Below, piece by piece: positions 37,815 through 45,494 of a DNA stretch of 64,000 nt; position 1 is the first letter of the stretch, and every line of letters starts with the position of its first letter. The translations under genes and the position numbers were made by a program. The stretch comes from Firmicutes bacterium OM04-13BH (GTDB lineage Bacteria > Bacillota > Clostridia > Lachnospirales > Lachnospiraceae), in contig QULP01000007.1 in assembly GCA_003481745.1 (NCBI GenBank), forward strand, positions 122,447-186,446. The letters run 5' to 3'. The notes beneath the pieces were generated by a model. That model saw nothing but the letters and a program-made list of their open reading frames with translations. It was not told the origin of the DNA and did no database searches.

Positions 37815-39089
37815 ATGATTAAGAAAGAGATGATTGCCATGTTGCTTGCAGGTGGACAGGGCAGCCGTTTGGGTGTACTGACTGCAAAGGTAGCAAAACC
37901 GGCAGTTTCGTTTGGAGGAAAATATAGAATTATAGATTTCCCGCTTAGTAACTGTATTAATTCAGGAGTAGATACAGTCGGAGTACTGACACAGTATCAG
38001 CCACTTCGCTTAAATACACATATCGGGATTGGTATTCCGTGGGATTTGGATAAAAATGTAGGTGGTGTTTCCATTCTTCCGCCTTATGAGAAAAAAACGG
38101 ATACAGAATGGTATACAGGAACAGCAAACGCAATTTACCAGAATATGGCATATATGGAAACCTACAATCCGGATTATGTATTAATCCTTGGTGGTGACCA
38201 TATTTATAAAATGGATTACGAAGTAATGCTCGATTTCCATAAAGCAAATAAAGCTGACGTAACATTAGCTTGCATGCCGGTTCCGTGGGAAGAAGCAAGC
38301 CGTTTTGGTCTGGCAATTACAGACGAGACAGGACGCATCACAGAATTTGAAGAAAAACCGGAAAATCCAAAGAGCAATCTTGCATCTATGGGTATTTACA
38401 TATTCAGCTGGCCAGTATTAAAAGAAGCCTTACTTGCATTAAAAGATCAGCCAGGCTGTGATTTTGGTAAACATATTCTGCCATACTGCAGAGAAAAGGG
38501 TCAGCGTCTGTTTGCTTATGAATATAATGGCTACTGGAAAGATGTAGGTACACTTGGCTCTTACTGGGAAGCAAATATGGAACTGATTGATATCATTCCT
38601 GAATTTAATTTATACGAAGAATTTTGGAAAATCTATACAAAAACAGATATTATTCCGCCTCAGTACATTTCAGCAGAAGCTGTTGTAGAAAGAAGTATCA
38701 TCGGCGAAGGCAGTGAAATCCACGGTGAAGTTTATAACTCTGTTATCGGACCTGGTGTAGTGATTAAAAAAGGCAGTGTAGTGCGTAACTCTATCATTAT
38801 GAAACAGTCCTTTATCGGAGAGAATGTAACAATTGATAAGGCAATCATCGCAGAAAATGTTACAGTTGGAAATAACGTAGTAATGGGTGTTGGAGAAGAC
38901 GTTCCAAATAAAGAAAAACCAAGTGTATACTCTTTTGGTTTAGTAACAATTGGAGAAAATTCTGTTATTCCGGCAGACGTAAAAATCGGAATTAACACAG
39001 CAATTGTCGGAGAGACAACACCGGAAGATTATCCGGATGGAGAACTTGCAAGTGGAGAAACTTTAAATAAGGAAGGTGAGACAGCATGA
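37815..39089 (+). CDS. glgC: Glucose-1-phosphate adenylyltransferase
   Basis: Makes ADP-glucose for glycogen synthesis. The 424-residue protein starts [20 protein letters not shown], with the nucleotide loop [11 protein letters not shown] and basic residues in [17 protein letters not shown]. The sugar-binding blocks follow: [43 protein letters not shown], then [10 protein letters not shown] and YWKDVGTL. The C-terminal hexapeptide beta-helix ([23 protein letters not shown]) is complete. RBS AGAGGTG lies before ATG 37815. It overlaps glgD by four bases; the pair is translationally coupled. Confidence 0.97.
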   Translation: MIKKEMIAMLLAGGQGSRLGVLTAKVAKPAVSFGGKYRIIDFPLSNCINSGVDTVGVLTQYQPLRLNTHIGIGIPWDLDKNVGGVSILPPYEKKTDTEWYTGTANAIYQNMAYMETYNPDYVLILGGDHIYKMDYEVMLDFHKANKADVTLACMPVPWEEASRFGLAITDETGRITEFEEKPENPKSNLASMGIYIFSWPVLKEALLALKDQPGCDFGKHILPYCREKGQRLFAYEYNGYWKDVGTLGSYWEANMELIDIIPEFNLYEEFWKIYTKTDIIPPQYISAEAVVERSIIGEGSEIHGEVYNSVIGPGVVIKKGSVVRNSIIMKQSFIGENVTIDKAIIAENVTVGNNVVMGVGEDVPNKEKPSVYSFGLVTIGENSVIPADVKIGINTAIVGETTPEDYPDGELASGETLNKEGETA

Positions 39090-40201
39090 GAGCAATAGGA
39101 ATTATTCTTGCCGGCGGCAATAACAATAAAATGAAAGAATTATCAAACAAACGAGCAATAGCAGCAATGCCTGTTGCCGGAAGTTTCCGCAGTATCGACT
39201 TTGCGCTTAGTAATATGTCGAACTCCCGTATTCAGAAAGTAGCAGTTTTGACACAGTATAATGCACGTTCTTTAAATGAACATTTAAGTTCTTCAAAATG
39301 GTGGGACTTTGGTAGAAAGCAGGGGGGCTTATATACATTCCCGCCAACCATTACTGCAGATAATAACTTCTGGTACAGAGGAACCGCCGATGCAATGGCT
39401 CAGAACTTAAATTTCTTAAAAAACAGCCATGAGCCTTATGTTGTAATCGCTTCCGGTGATTGTGTTTATAAAATGGATTTCAATAAAGTTCTGGAATTCC
39501 ATATTGCAAAACGAGCAGATGTTACCGTTGTATGTACGGATGTTCCGGCTGATGAAGCAACCAGATTTGGCTGTATCAAAATGAATGAAGACTGCAGAAT
39601 TCAGGAATTTGAAGAAAAACCGATGGTAACACATACCAACACGGTTTCTACCGGTATCTATGTTATCAGAAGACGTCAGTTAATCGAGCTGCTTGAAAAA
39701 TGCCAGGAAGAAGACAGATATGATTTCGTAAAAGATATTCTGATTCGTTATAAAGAATTAAAGAGAATCTATGGATATAAAATTAATACATACTGGAGCA
39801 ATATCTCCACTGTAGATGCTTATTATAGAACAAATATGGATTTTCTGAAGCCGGAAGTCAGAGATTACTTCTTTAATCAGTATCCATCCATTCAGTCTAA
39901 GATTGATGATTTACCACCGGCAAAATACAATCCGGGTTCACAGGTGAAAAACAGCCTGATTTCCAGTGGATGTATCATTAACGGACAGGTAGAAAATTCT
40001 ATCTTATTTAAAAAAGTATTTGTGGGTAATAACTGTGTAATCAAGAACTCTATCATTTTGAATGATGTTTATTTAGGTGATAACACACACATTGAAAACT
40101 GTATTGTGGAAAGTCGTGATACCATTCGTGCAAATTCTTACTATTGCGGAGAAGAAGGCATCAAGATTGTAATTGAGAAAAACGAAAGATATGTATTGTA
40201 A
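39086..40201 (+). CDS. glgD: GlgD, regulatory or second subunit of ADP-glucose pyrophosphorylase
   Basis: Paralogue of GlgC in Firmicutes that associates with it and raises its activity. The 371-residue protein keeps the fold ([62 protein letters not shown]) but differs in the nucleotide loop: NNNKMKEL replaces the catalytic GQGSRL, which fits its known poor catalysis. It begins inside the glgC stop (ATGA overlap). Together they feed glycogen synthase encoded elsewhere. Confidence 0.94.
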   Translation: MRAIGIILAGGNNNKMKELSNKRAIAAMPVAGSFRSIDFALSNMSNSRIQKVAVLTQYNARSLNEHLSSSKWWDFGRKQGGLYTFPPTITADNNFWYRGTADAMAQNLNFLKNSHEPYVVIASGDCVYKMDFNKVLEFHIAKRADVTVVCTDVPADEATRFGCIKMNEDCRIQEFEEKPMVTHTNTVSTGIYVIRRRQLIELLEKCQEEDRYDFVKDILIRYKELKRIYGYKINTYWSNISTVDAYYRTNMDFLKPEVRDYFFNQYPSIQSKIDDLPPAKYNPGSQVKNSLISSGCIINGQVENSILFKKVFVGNNCVIKNSIILNDVYLGDNTHIENCIVESRDTIRANSYYCGEEGIKIVIEKNERYVL

Positions 40202-40293
40202 TGACTAAGCAGGTTTTTACAAAATAAAAGATACAAAAATCGGACTTATAAAGAGGGCTTTTTGAGAAGGCTATGAAAGGGGAAGGGTTTATT

Positions 40294-40584
40294 ATGAACA
40301 TCACAGATGTAAGAGTAAGAAGAGTTGCAAAAGAAGGTAAAATGAAGGCAGTTGTATCCATCACAATTGATGAAGAATTTGTAGTACATGACATCAAGGT
40401 GATTGAGGGTGAAAAAGGATTGTTTATCGCAATGCCGAGCAGAAAAGCGACTGATGGCGAATATAGAGATATTGCTCATCCGATTAACTCTGAAACACGT
40501 GAAAAAATCCAGGGAATTATTCTTCAGAAATATGAGCAGGTGCTTGCAGAAGAACCGGTGGAAGCAGAACAGCCTGCAGAATAA
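40294..40584 (+). CDS. spoVG: Septation and sporulation regulator SpoVG
   Basis: A 96-residue RNA/DNA-binding regulator implicated in cortex formation, division control and surface-protein expression. The sequence [19 protein letters not shown], then [41 protein letters not shown] is the highly conserved SpoVG core. I chose ATG 40294 as the typical N terminus, with GAAGGG upstream; an in-frame ATG at 40273 would add seven residues. It is monocistronic, followed by a good terminator. Confidence 0.95.
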   Translation: MNITDVRVRRVAKEGKMKAVVSITIDEEFVVHDIKVIEGEKGLFIAMPSRKATDGEYRDIAHPINSETREKIQGIILQKYEQVLAEEPVEAEQPAE

Positions 40585-40610
40585 AAAGAATAAGAGCGAA
40601 AATGAAATTA

Positions 40611-40645
40611 AACGGTATGTCTGTAGTTGCAGGCATACCGTTTTT
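40611..40645 (+). terminator. Intrinsic terminator after spoVG
   Basis: AACGGTATG pairs with CATACCGTT around a 14-base loop, followed by TTTTT. A -10 TATAAT at 40650-40655 lies just after it and probably serves the next gene. Confidence 0.8.
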
Positions 40646-40691
40646 GCTATATAATGCTTCAAAGAATAAATACTGTAAAGGAAATAAAACT

Positions 40692-42077
40692 ATGATTGAA
40701 CAATTGCCAAAGGCATTTTTAGAGCGTATGAAAGCCATGCTTGGAGAAGAATACGAAGATTTTTTAAAAAGTTATGAAGCTCCCCGCCAGTTTGGTCTGC
40801 GAATCAATACGCTGAAAATATCTGTAGAAGAATTTTTAAAACAGTCTCCATTTCATCTAACTAAAGTTCCGTGGACAGAGAATGGATTTTATTATGAAGA
40901 AGCTGACCGTCCTGCCAGACACCCTTACTATGCCTCCGGACTTTATTATCTTCAAGAGCCGAGTGCAATGGCGCCTGCTGCTATTTTACCGGTTGAACCG
41001 GGGGACTATGTATTGGATTTATGTGCTGCACCGGGCGGGAAGGCAACGGAACTTGGCGCACGCTTAAAAGGGCAGGGCATGCTGGTTGCAAATGAAATCA
41101 GTGCCTCAAGAGCAAAAGCCCTGCTTAGAAATATTGAGCTTTGTGGAATTAAAAATTCATTTATCACAAATGAAGTTCCCAAAAATCTTGCCCGTGTGAT
41201 GCCGGAATTTTTTGATAAAGTTTTAGTCGATGCACCATGTTCAGGTGAGGGAATGTTCCGAAAAGATATGGACGTTGCAAAAACATGGGATGAGAGCCGT
41301 CCGGAATTTTTTGCAAATCTGCAAAGAGAAATCGTTTCAAATGCGATTTCCATGCTAAAACCAGGTGGACTCATGCTGTATTCCACCTGCACCTTTGCAC
41401 CAATCGAAAATGAAGGAACAATTTCGTATATCCTTGAAAATTTCCCGGAGATGGAACTTTTAGAAATTCCGGCTTATGAAGGATTTTCAGAGGGAAATCC
41501 AGAATGGGGAAATGGAGACGACACCTTAAAAAGATGTGTGCGTATTTTCCCGCATAAGATGGCAGGAGAAGGGCATTTTATTGCACTGTTGAAGAAAAAA
41601 GGAATTCTGTATCCATCCAAGTCCGATGTGGCAGTCCAGAAACCGGAAAAAGAAGCATGGAAATTATTAAATGAATTCTGGGCGCCAATGGAACTTCCAT
41701 TTGAAAAAGAACGGATTGAAATCCGCAATCAAAATGTATATTATCTGCCGCCGGCATCGAATCACTATAAAGGAATCCATTTTGTCCGAAATGGTTTATT
41801 CTTAGGAGAATTAAAGAAAAACCGCTTTGAGCCATCCGAACCACTGGCGCTTGCGCTCTCACAAGACCAGTTTCCTGCAATTCTGAACCTTTCGAGTGAA
41901 GAGGAACGGGTTGCACGTTATTTAAGAGGAGAGACACTTTTAATCGAAGATGGCGAAGCAAAAGTGAAAAAGGGCTGGCAGTTAGTATGTGTGGATGGAC
42001 ATCCGCTTGGGTTTGGAAAACTGGTGAATCAGACTTTGAAAAATAAATATCCGGCAGGGTGGAGGAGAAATTCGTAA
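40692..42077 (+). CDS. 16S rRNA m5C methyltransferase, RsmF/NOL1-NOP2-Sun family
   Basis: A 461-residue SAM-dependent RNA methyltransferase. Motif I-type DLCAAPGGKATELGARL, then LVANEISASRAKALLRN, the catalytic Cys in DAPCSGEGMFRK, and the second Cys in YSTCTFAPIENEGTI are all in the usual order. The C-terminal part resembles the RsmF-type (PUA-like) extension, with WQLVCVDGHPLGFGKL at the end. I chose ATG 40692 with AAAGGAAA upstream because the upstream in-frame start lies inside the spoVG terminator. It is likely monocistronic. Confidence 0.9.
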   Translation: MIEQLPKAFLERMKAMLGEEYEDFLKSYEAPRQFGLRINTLKISVEEFLKQSPFHLTKVPWTENGFYYEEADRPARHPYYASGLYYLQEPSAMAPAAILPVEPGDYVLDLCAAPGGKATELGARLKGQGMLVANEISASRAKALLRNIELCGIKNSFITNEVPKNLARVMPEFFDKVLVDAPCSGEGMFRKDMDVAKTWDESRPEFFANLQREIVSNAISMLKPGGLMLYSTCTFAPIENEGTISYILENFPEMELLEIPAYEGFSEGNPEWGNGDDTLKRCVRIFPHKMAGEGHFIALLKKKGILYPSKSDVAVQKPEKEAWKLLNEFWAPMELPFEKERIEIRNQNVYYLPPASNHYKGIHFVRNGLFLGELKKNRFEPSEPLALALSQDQFPAILNLSSEEERVARYLRGETLLIEDGEAKVKKGWQLVCVDGHPLGFGKLVNQTLKNKYPAGWRRNS

Positions 42078-42088
42078 AGAAATTGAAA

Positions 42089-42134
42089 AAGGATTGGAAA
42101 TTGAATGCTTATCTGCGTTCAATTTCCAATCCTT
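42089..42134 (-). terminator. Long perfect hairpin, second terminator behind tRNA-Pro (minus strand)
   Basis: A perfect 17-bp stem (AAGGATTGGAAATTGAA) with a 12-base loop. On the minus strand it is followed by TTTTTC; on the plus strand only A residues follow, so it is a minus-strand terminator. Its loop carries the repeat core described at 42103-42122. Confidence 0.65.
42103..42122 (-). repeat. 20-base repeat core, copy 3
   Basis: On the minus strand this reads TTGAACGCAGATAAGCATTC, the same 20 bases that begin the inner domain of the 36-kb element and the 44.3-kb partial copy. Confidence 0.65.
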
Positions 42135-42148
42135 AAAAAATAAAAGAA

Positions 42149-42178
42149 AAACGGTACGACATTTCTGCCCTACCGTTT
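42149..42178 (-). terminator. Intrinsic terminator directly behind tRNA-Pro
   Basis: On the minus strand AAACGGTA pairs with TACCGTTT, followed by a T-rich run. Confidence 0.75.
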
Positions 42179-42189
42179 CTTCGTTGAAG

Positions 42190-42263
42190 TCGAAGCGACG
42201 TGATTCGAACACGCGACCTCTGCGTCCCGAACGCAGCGCTCTACCAAACTGAGCCACGCTTCG
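42190..42263 (-). tRNA. tRNA-Pro (anticodon CGG)
   Basis: On the minus strand the gene reads CGAAGCGTGGCTCAGTTTGG in front, with a 7-bp acceptor stem CGAAGCG/CGCTTCG, a D-arm, anticodon stem CTGCG/CGCAG with loop TTCGGGA (anticodon CGG), and T-arm ending GTTCGAATC. Base 1 is C, as in bacterial tRNA-Pro. The 3' CCA is not encoded. It reads the Pro codon CCG. Confidence 0.95.
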
Positions 42264-42351
42264 TTAAAATGTTTTTCGCATTCAACATTTGCAATTATAC
42301 TGGAATTGAATCAAATTGTCAATAAAAAAATGAAAATTTTTAATTTTTTTT

Positions 42352-42385
42352 TCATATACTTTTGACATTTGCATCATATACTTTT
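42352..42385 (+). repeat. 12-base direct repeat, two copies, upstream of the acidic protein gene
   Basis: TCATATACTTTT occurs exactly at 42352-42363 and 42374-42385, 22 bp apart (two helical turns), each containing a TATACT box. It may be a regulator site or tandem -10 boxes. Confidence 0.4.
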
Positions 42386-42411
42386 AAAGAACAAATTTTT
42401 TGGAGAATTAC

Positions 42412-43437
42412 ATGTCTGGATATCGACGATTTATTGCTTATGTATATGAATATGAGGGAAGAAAAAAAGGAAATGGAAAAGGATTTATAAAAGTTGAAGT
42501 TCGGGATGGAGTCTGCCGGATGCAGTTTCGGCTGTCGGGTGTTTATGGACAGGAAACTCTTCCATGTGAAATTTATGGATATGTAAGAGAGGAAGAAAAA
42601 CAGGAATGTGAAGCAGTTTATCTTGGAACTTGTGATTTGGCAGGAGAAATTATTGCCTTTTCACTGGAACTAACAGGAGAAAATGTCTCGGAAAGTGGAT
42701 ATTCAATCGATGATTTCAATGGAATCGTGTTTTTAGCCGGTGATGTGATGTATGGAACCGGCTGGGATGAAAATCCGGTGTGTCTCGATGAAATTCGGTT
42801 TGGAAAGAAAAAAGAAGAAAATGGAGAAGAGATAGAAGAATTAAAAGAAGAACCTGAAGAAACAGAAGGTGAAGAGGAAGGCAGAGAAGAAACAGAACTG
42901 GAAATACAGGAAAATCCATTTCCACCGACACCAAGTATCTTAGAAGAAGTCGGAGAGGAATGTCAGGAAGAAATAAGTGAAACAGGAGAAATAGAAGAAA
43001 AATTAGAGGAACCAGAAGAGCCGGAGGAATCAGGAGCGTTAGAAGAACCGGAAGAATCAAGTGAACTCGAAGAATCCTTCTACTGTCCATTTAAGGACGG
43101 CGAATTTGAACAGTGTGCAAAAATTGGTCTTTTGGATTATAATCAGCTAAATCCATGTGACCAGGGACTTTTAAATAATAATTTCCTGCGTTATGGATGG
43201 AGACGGTATAAACATGCCTTGATTGGAAAAGATACGAAGAGAAATTGTTACATACTTGGAGTGCCGGGAACGTATAACAGACAGGAAGCACTGATGGCGG
43301 GAATGTTTGGATTCCCTTATTTTAAAGAAGCAAAATGCGAAACAACCGAAATGTCTGCACAGGAAGTACAAGGACATTTCGGTTATTGGTATCGGTCAAT
43401 CAATCCCCCTGATGGAAACAGAGGGAATCGTTCTTAA
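42412..43437 (+). CDS. Acidic low-complexity protein with conserved ends, unknown function
   Basis: A 341-residue protein with two conserved-looking ends. Residues 1-130 (YEGRKKGNGKGFIKVEV, VCRMQFRLSGVYG) appear folded. Residues about 135-225 are almost entirely Glu with Pro, Gly and Ser, a long acidic linker. The C-terminal 110 residues (FYCPFKDGEFEQCAKIGLLDYNQLNP, NNFLRYGWRRYKHALIGKD, LGVPGTYNRQEALMAGMFGFP) are a distinct module that I believe is a Lachnospiraceae-type DUF, but I cannot name it with confidence. Start ATG 42412 follows TTGGAGAA. Its 3' end overlaps the NrdG-type gene by 42 bases, tail to tail. Confidence 0.72.
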   Translation: MSGYRRFIAYVYEYEGRKKGNGKGFIKVEVRDGVCRMQFRLSGVYGQETLPCEIYGYVREEEKQECEAVYLGTCDLAGEIIAFSLELTGENVSESGYSIDDFNGIVFLAGDVMYGTGWDENPVCLDEIRFGKKKEENGEEIEELKEEPEETEGEEEGREETELEIQENPFPPTPSILEEVGEECQEEISETGEIEEKLEEPEEPEESGALEEPEESSELEESFYCPFKDGEFEQCAKIGLLDYNQLNPCDQGLLNNNFLRYGWRRYKHALIGKDTKRNCYILGVPGTYNRQEALMAGMFGFPYFKEAKCETTEMSAQEVQGHFGYWYRSINPPDGNRGNRS

Positions 43438-44091
43438 TAAAATCTTTTGAAATTGTTCTAATTCGGTTTTTGTATAACTGGTGAATCCGGGATGAATCAC
43501 ATCCGGAGAATCGCGGTATGCCTGTAAGAAATAGGTCTGACATCCGGCAATCCACTTACCGATAGATTCAAAATCGGCTTTGTCATGAAGTTCACGTACA
43601 ACGGTAGTACGAAATTCGTAAGGAATCACATTAGAGAGCAGAAATTCAACAGATTCACAGATGGATGTTAAATCAATGTTTTTGCAGCCAGATACTTTTG
43701 CATAAGATTCTTTGGAAGATTTAATATCCATTGCAACCATGTCAATCATCTGATTGTTCACTAATTTTTTTAGAGTCCATGGATGGCTGCCGTTGGTATC
43801 AAGTTTAACTGGATAACCAAGTTCTTTGATTTTATCAATCAACAGAAACAAGTCTTTATCCAAAGTCGGCTCACCGCCTGTGATGCAGACCCCCTCTAAA
43901 ATTCCCTGACGTTTTTTTAAAACAGAAAGGACTTCTTCTGTGAAAATCACAGGCTGTTTATTTGGAGAGAGTACGAGAGAACTGTTCTGGCAAAATGGAC
44001 AGCGGAAATTGCACCCGCCAAGGAAGATGGTGGATGCAATTTTTCCGGGGTAATCTAAAAGTGTGGTTTTGTTAAATCCGTTGATTGGCAT
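43396..44091 (-). CDS. Anaerobic ribonucleotide reductase activating protein, radical SAM (NrdG2-like)
   Basis: A 231-residue radical-SAM activase that installs a glycyl radical on a partner enzyme. The iron-sulfur motif is CNFRCPFC (Cys27, Cys31, Cys34), then GVCITGGEPTLDKDL and VKLDTNGSHPWTLKKL as in the TIGR02495 family. It is shorter than PflA and resembles the anaerobic ribonucleotide reductase-linked type. No reductase gene is in the window on this side; a small membrane protein gene lies just upstream. Start ATG 44091 has GAAAGGA on the minus strand. Confidence 0.88.
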   Translation of the reverse strand: MPINGFNKTTLLDYPGKIASTIFLGGCNFRCPFCQNSSLVLSPNKQPVIFTEEVLSVLKKRQGILEGVCITGGEPTLDKDLFLLIDKIKELGYPVKLDTNGSHPWTLKKLVNNQMIDMVAMDIKSSKESYAKVSGCKNIDLTSICESVEFLLSNVIPYEFRTTVVRELHDKADFESIGKWIAGCQTYFLQAYRDSPDVIHPGFTSYTKTELEQFQKILLRTIPSVSIRGID

Positions 44092-44130
44092 GGTGGAAAT
44101 CCTTTCTTGCTTTAGGGATGATAATTCGGG

Positions 44131-44289
44131 CTAATTTCCGTGTCCCTCTTTTGAAAAACGTTCATTATATTCACTCAGAGGAATGAACGTGTCACTCTGT
44201 TTTGCCTGATTTGCATGATAAAAGAGAAAACCTGCACCAATCAGGACAAGTAAAATAATTGCAAAAATTATGTTTCTGGTTTTTGTCAT
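44131..44289 (-). CDS. Small single-pass membrane protein (52 aa)
   Basis: Not a recognised family. The protein starts MTKTRNIIFAIILLVLIGAG, with one hydrophobic segment (about 7-24), and ends in a polar tail (SDTFIPLSEYNERFSKEGHGN). I chose ATG 44289, whose GAGGAG is seven bases upstream; an earlier in-frame start has no usable RBS. It is 39 bp upstream of the NrdG-type gene on the same strand and may be co-transcribed with it. Role unknown. Confidence 0.6.
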   Translation of the reverse strand: MTKTRNIIFAIILLVLIGAGFLFYHANQAKQSDTFIPLSEYNERFSKEGHGN

Positions 44290-44309
44290 GGGCATTCTCC
44301 TCTCTAGAA

Positions 44310-44370
44310 TTTGAACGCAGATAAGCATTCCACCGCTTCAAGTGCGTAGAGCACTAAGCGGCGAGTGAGC
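44310..44370 (+). repeat. Partial copy of the 36-kb structured element
   Basis: Shares the first 60 or so bases of the inner domain: TTGAACGCAGATAAGCATTC, then CCGCTTCAAGTGCG and AGAGCACTAAGCGGCG, with four or so substitutions. The AGTGC/GCACT and CCGCTT/AAGCGG helices are kept, while the second half is missing. Confidence 0.65.
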
Positions 44371-44447
44371 ACTTTACATCACGTTTTTTATATCTAATAA
44401 AATTATACTATTTTATTAGAATGTGGTCAATAAAATAGATTTTTTGC

Positions 44448-44476
44448 TTGACCAAAAGCAGGAAGCACCGTATAAT
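44448..44476 (+). promoter_or_regulatory. Promoter of tRNA-Ser
   Basis: TTGACC (44448-44453), exact 17-bp spacer, perfect TATAAT (44471-44476); the start of transcription would fall a few bases before the tRNA at 44487. Confidence 0.85.
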
Positions 44477-44486
44477 AGAAAAACAT

Positions 44487-44574
44487 GGAGATGTACTCAA
44501 GTGGTCGTAAGAGGTCGCACTCGAAATGCGATAGGTCCTTCGTGGGCGCGTGGGTTCGACTCCCACCATCTCCG
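44487..44574 (+). tRNA. tRNA-Ser (anticodon CGA)
   Basis: Class II tRNA with a long variable arm. Acceptor GGAGATG pairs with CATCTCC; anticodon stem TCGCA/TGCGA encloses loop CTCGAAA with anticodon CGA; the T-arm reads GTGGGTTCGACTCCCAC. Discriminator G at 44574, no encoded CCA. It reads UCG. Confidence 0.95.
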
Positions 44575-44580
44575 GTGAAT

Positions 44581-44612
44581 GGCGGTATGACGAAAGTTGT
44601 ACTGCCTTTTTT
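44581..44612 (+). terminator. Intrinsic terminator after tRNA-Ser
   Basis: GGCGGTA pairs with TACTGCC (one G-U), then TTTTTT. Confidence 0.75.
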
Positions 44613-44635
44613 GTTGCGAAAAAATTCTTGCGAAT

Positions 44636-44669
44636 AAAAAAAGTGCCGGTACATTTTCATGTACCGGCA
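44636..44669 (-). terminator. Minus-strand terminator of the candidate small RNA
   Basis: An 11-bp perfect stem TGCCGGTACAT with tetraloop GAAA (minus strand), followed by a C and then seven T residues. No protein gene of plausible quality ends here. Confidence 0.75.
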
Positions 44670-44812
44670 AAGAGAGGGAGGGAAAAGAAAAATCTATATA
44701 AAAAGTTAACTTGCTTATTGGGCGAAGGCCGGCAGCCACAAAGTTGATTTCGTTCAAACCTTACTTTCGTAAAACTTAAACTGCGATGCAGCCGCTGTCT
44801 TCTTCATTTGAT
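44636..44812 (-). ncRNA. Candidate small RNA, orphan transcript (unknown family)
   Basis: The 407-base gap between tRNA-Ser and tadA holds a strong minus-strand terminator (44636-44669) but no convincing gene before it. Between them is a 13-bp helix with GAAA tetraloop (44752-44764 pairing 44769-44781, several G-U pairs) and a small GGC/GCC hairpin. A weak -10 TATACT lies at 44824-44819. I infer an RNA of about 170 bases. The -35 is poor and no known family matched by eye. Confidence 0.4.
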
Positions 44813-44903
44813 AATGCTAGTATATCCCAAAAATATGATAGAATTGTGTCCGTATCATAAACCTTTTCTGAAATTTTTAAACAGAGTATGAAAAAAATAA
44901 AAA

Positions 44904-44929
44904 GCAACCGGTTGCAATGGGTTGCAATG
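44904..44929 (+). promoter_or_regulatory. Palindrome and tandem repeat upstream of tadA
   Basis: GCAACCGGTTGC (44904-44915) is a perfect 12-bp palindrome. The 10-base word GGTTGCAATG occurs twice in direct tandem at 44910-44919 and 44920-44929. It looks like a LacI/GalR-type operator half-site cluster, but no regulator points to it. Confidence 0.35.
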
Positions 44930-44981
44930 AAAAAGCACTCTGTTGTATAATTCTAAATCATACAGAAATAGGATGCGGAGA

Positions 44982-45494
44982 ATGAGAGACGAAGAAAAAT
45001 TTATGAAAGAGGCCATTCGGCAGGCGAAAAAAGCGTATGCGCTTCGGGAAGTACCGATTGGTTGTGTGATTGTCTATGAAGGGAAGATTATTGCCCGTGG
45101 TTACAATCGGAGAAATACAGATAAAAATACCACTTCTCATGCGGAAATCAATGCAATTCGAAAAGCAAGTAAAAAATTAGGTGACTGGAGACTGGAGGGC
45201 TGTACATTATATGTGACCCTTGAGCCATGCCAGATGTGTGCCGGAGCAATTGTGCAGGCAAGAATTGATAAAGTTGTGATTGGAAGCATGAATCCAAAAG
45301 CGGGCTGTGCAGGCTCGGTCTTGAATCTTTTGGAAATGGATGGATTTAATCATAAGGTAGAAGTGGAAAGAGGAGTTCTTGAAGAAGAATGCAGTACCAT
45401 GCTGAGTGGATTTTTTAAAGAACTAAGAATGGAAAAGGCAAAAGCGAAAGCAAAAGCAAAGGAGCTGGAAGAAAATGACAAAACAGGAATTTAA
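44982..45494 (+). CDS. tadA: tRNA-specific adenosine deaminase
   Basis: Converts the wobble adenosine of tRNA-Arg(ACG) to inosine. The 170-residue zinc enzyme has HAE in TSHAEINAI and PCQMC in LEPCQMCAGAIVQARI, and the N-terminal KEAIRQAKKAYALREVPIGCVIV signature. The C-terminal tail has repeated KAKAKAKAKE residues not present in most TadA. I chose ATG 44982 with AGGATGCGGAG close upstream; the upstream in-frame start codons have no RBS. It overlaps the next gene by 20 bases. Confidence 0.95.
   Translation: MRDEEKFMKEAIRQAKKAYALREVPIGCVIVYEGKIIARGYNRRNTDKNTTSHAEINAIRKASKKLGDWRLEGCTLYVTLEPCQMCAGAIVQARIDKVVIGSMNPKAGCAGSVLNLLEMDGFNHKVEVERGVLEEECSTMLSGFFKELRMEKAKAKAKAKELEENDKTGI

Noticed and set aside
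42089..42134. Terminator of the rRNA methyltransferase gene on the plus strand
   Set aside because: On the plus strand the hairpin is followed by A residues, not T, so it is a minus-strand terminator.
44497..44757. An 86-codon reading frame on the minus strand across tRNA-Ser
   Set aside because: Most of it is antisense to the tRNA (the WWESNPR-type translation), and the remainder is over the terminators and candidate RNA. No RBS.
44743..44796. A 17-codon minus-strand ORF (MKKTAAASQFKFYESKV)
   Set aside because: No RBS and very short; overlaps the helix of the candidate RNA. I cannot exclude a leader peptide.
45432..45476. KAKAKAKAKE repeat at the end of tadA
   Set aside because: A short Lys/Ala codon run inside a real gene, not a tandem repeat element.
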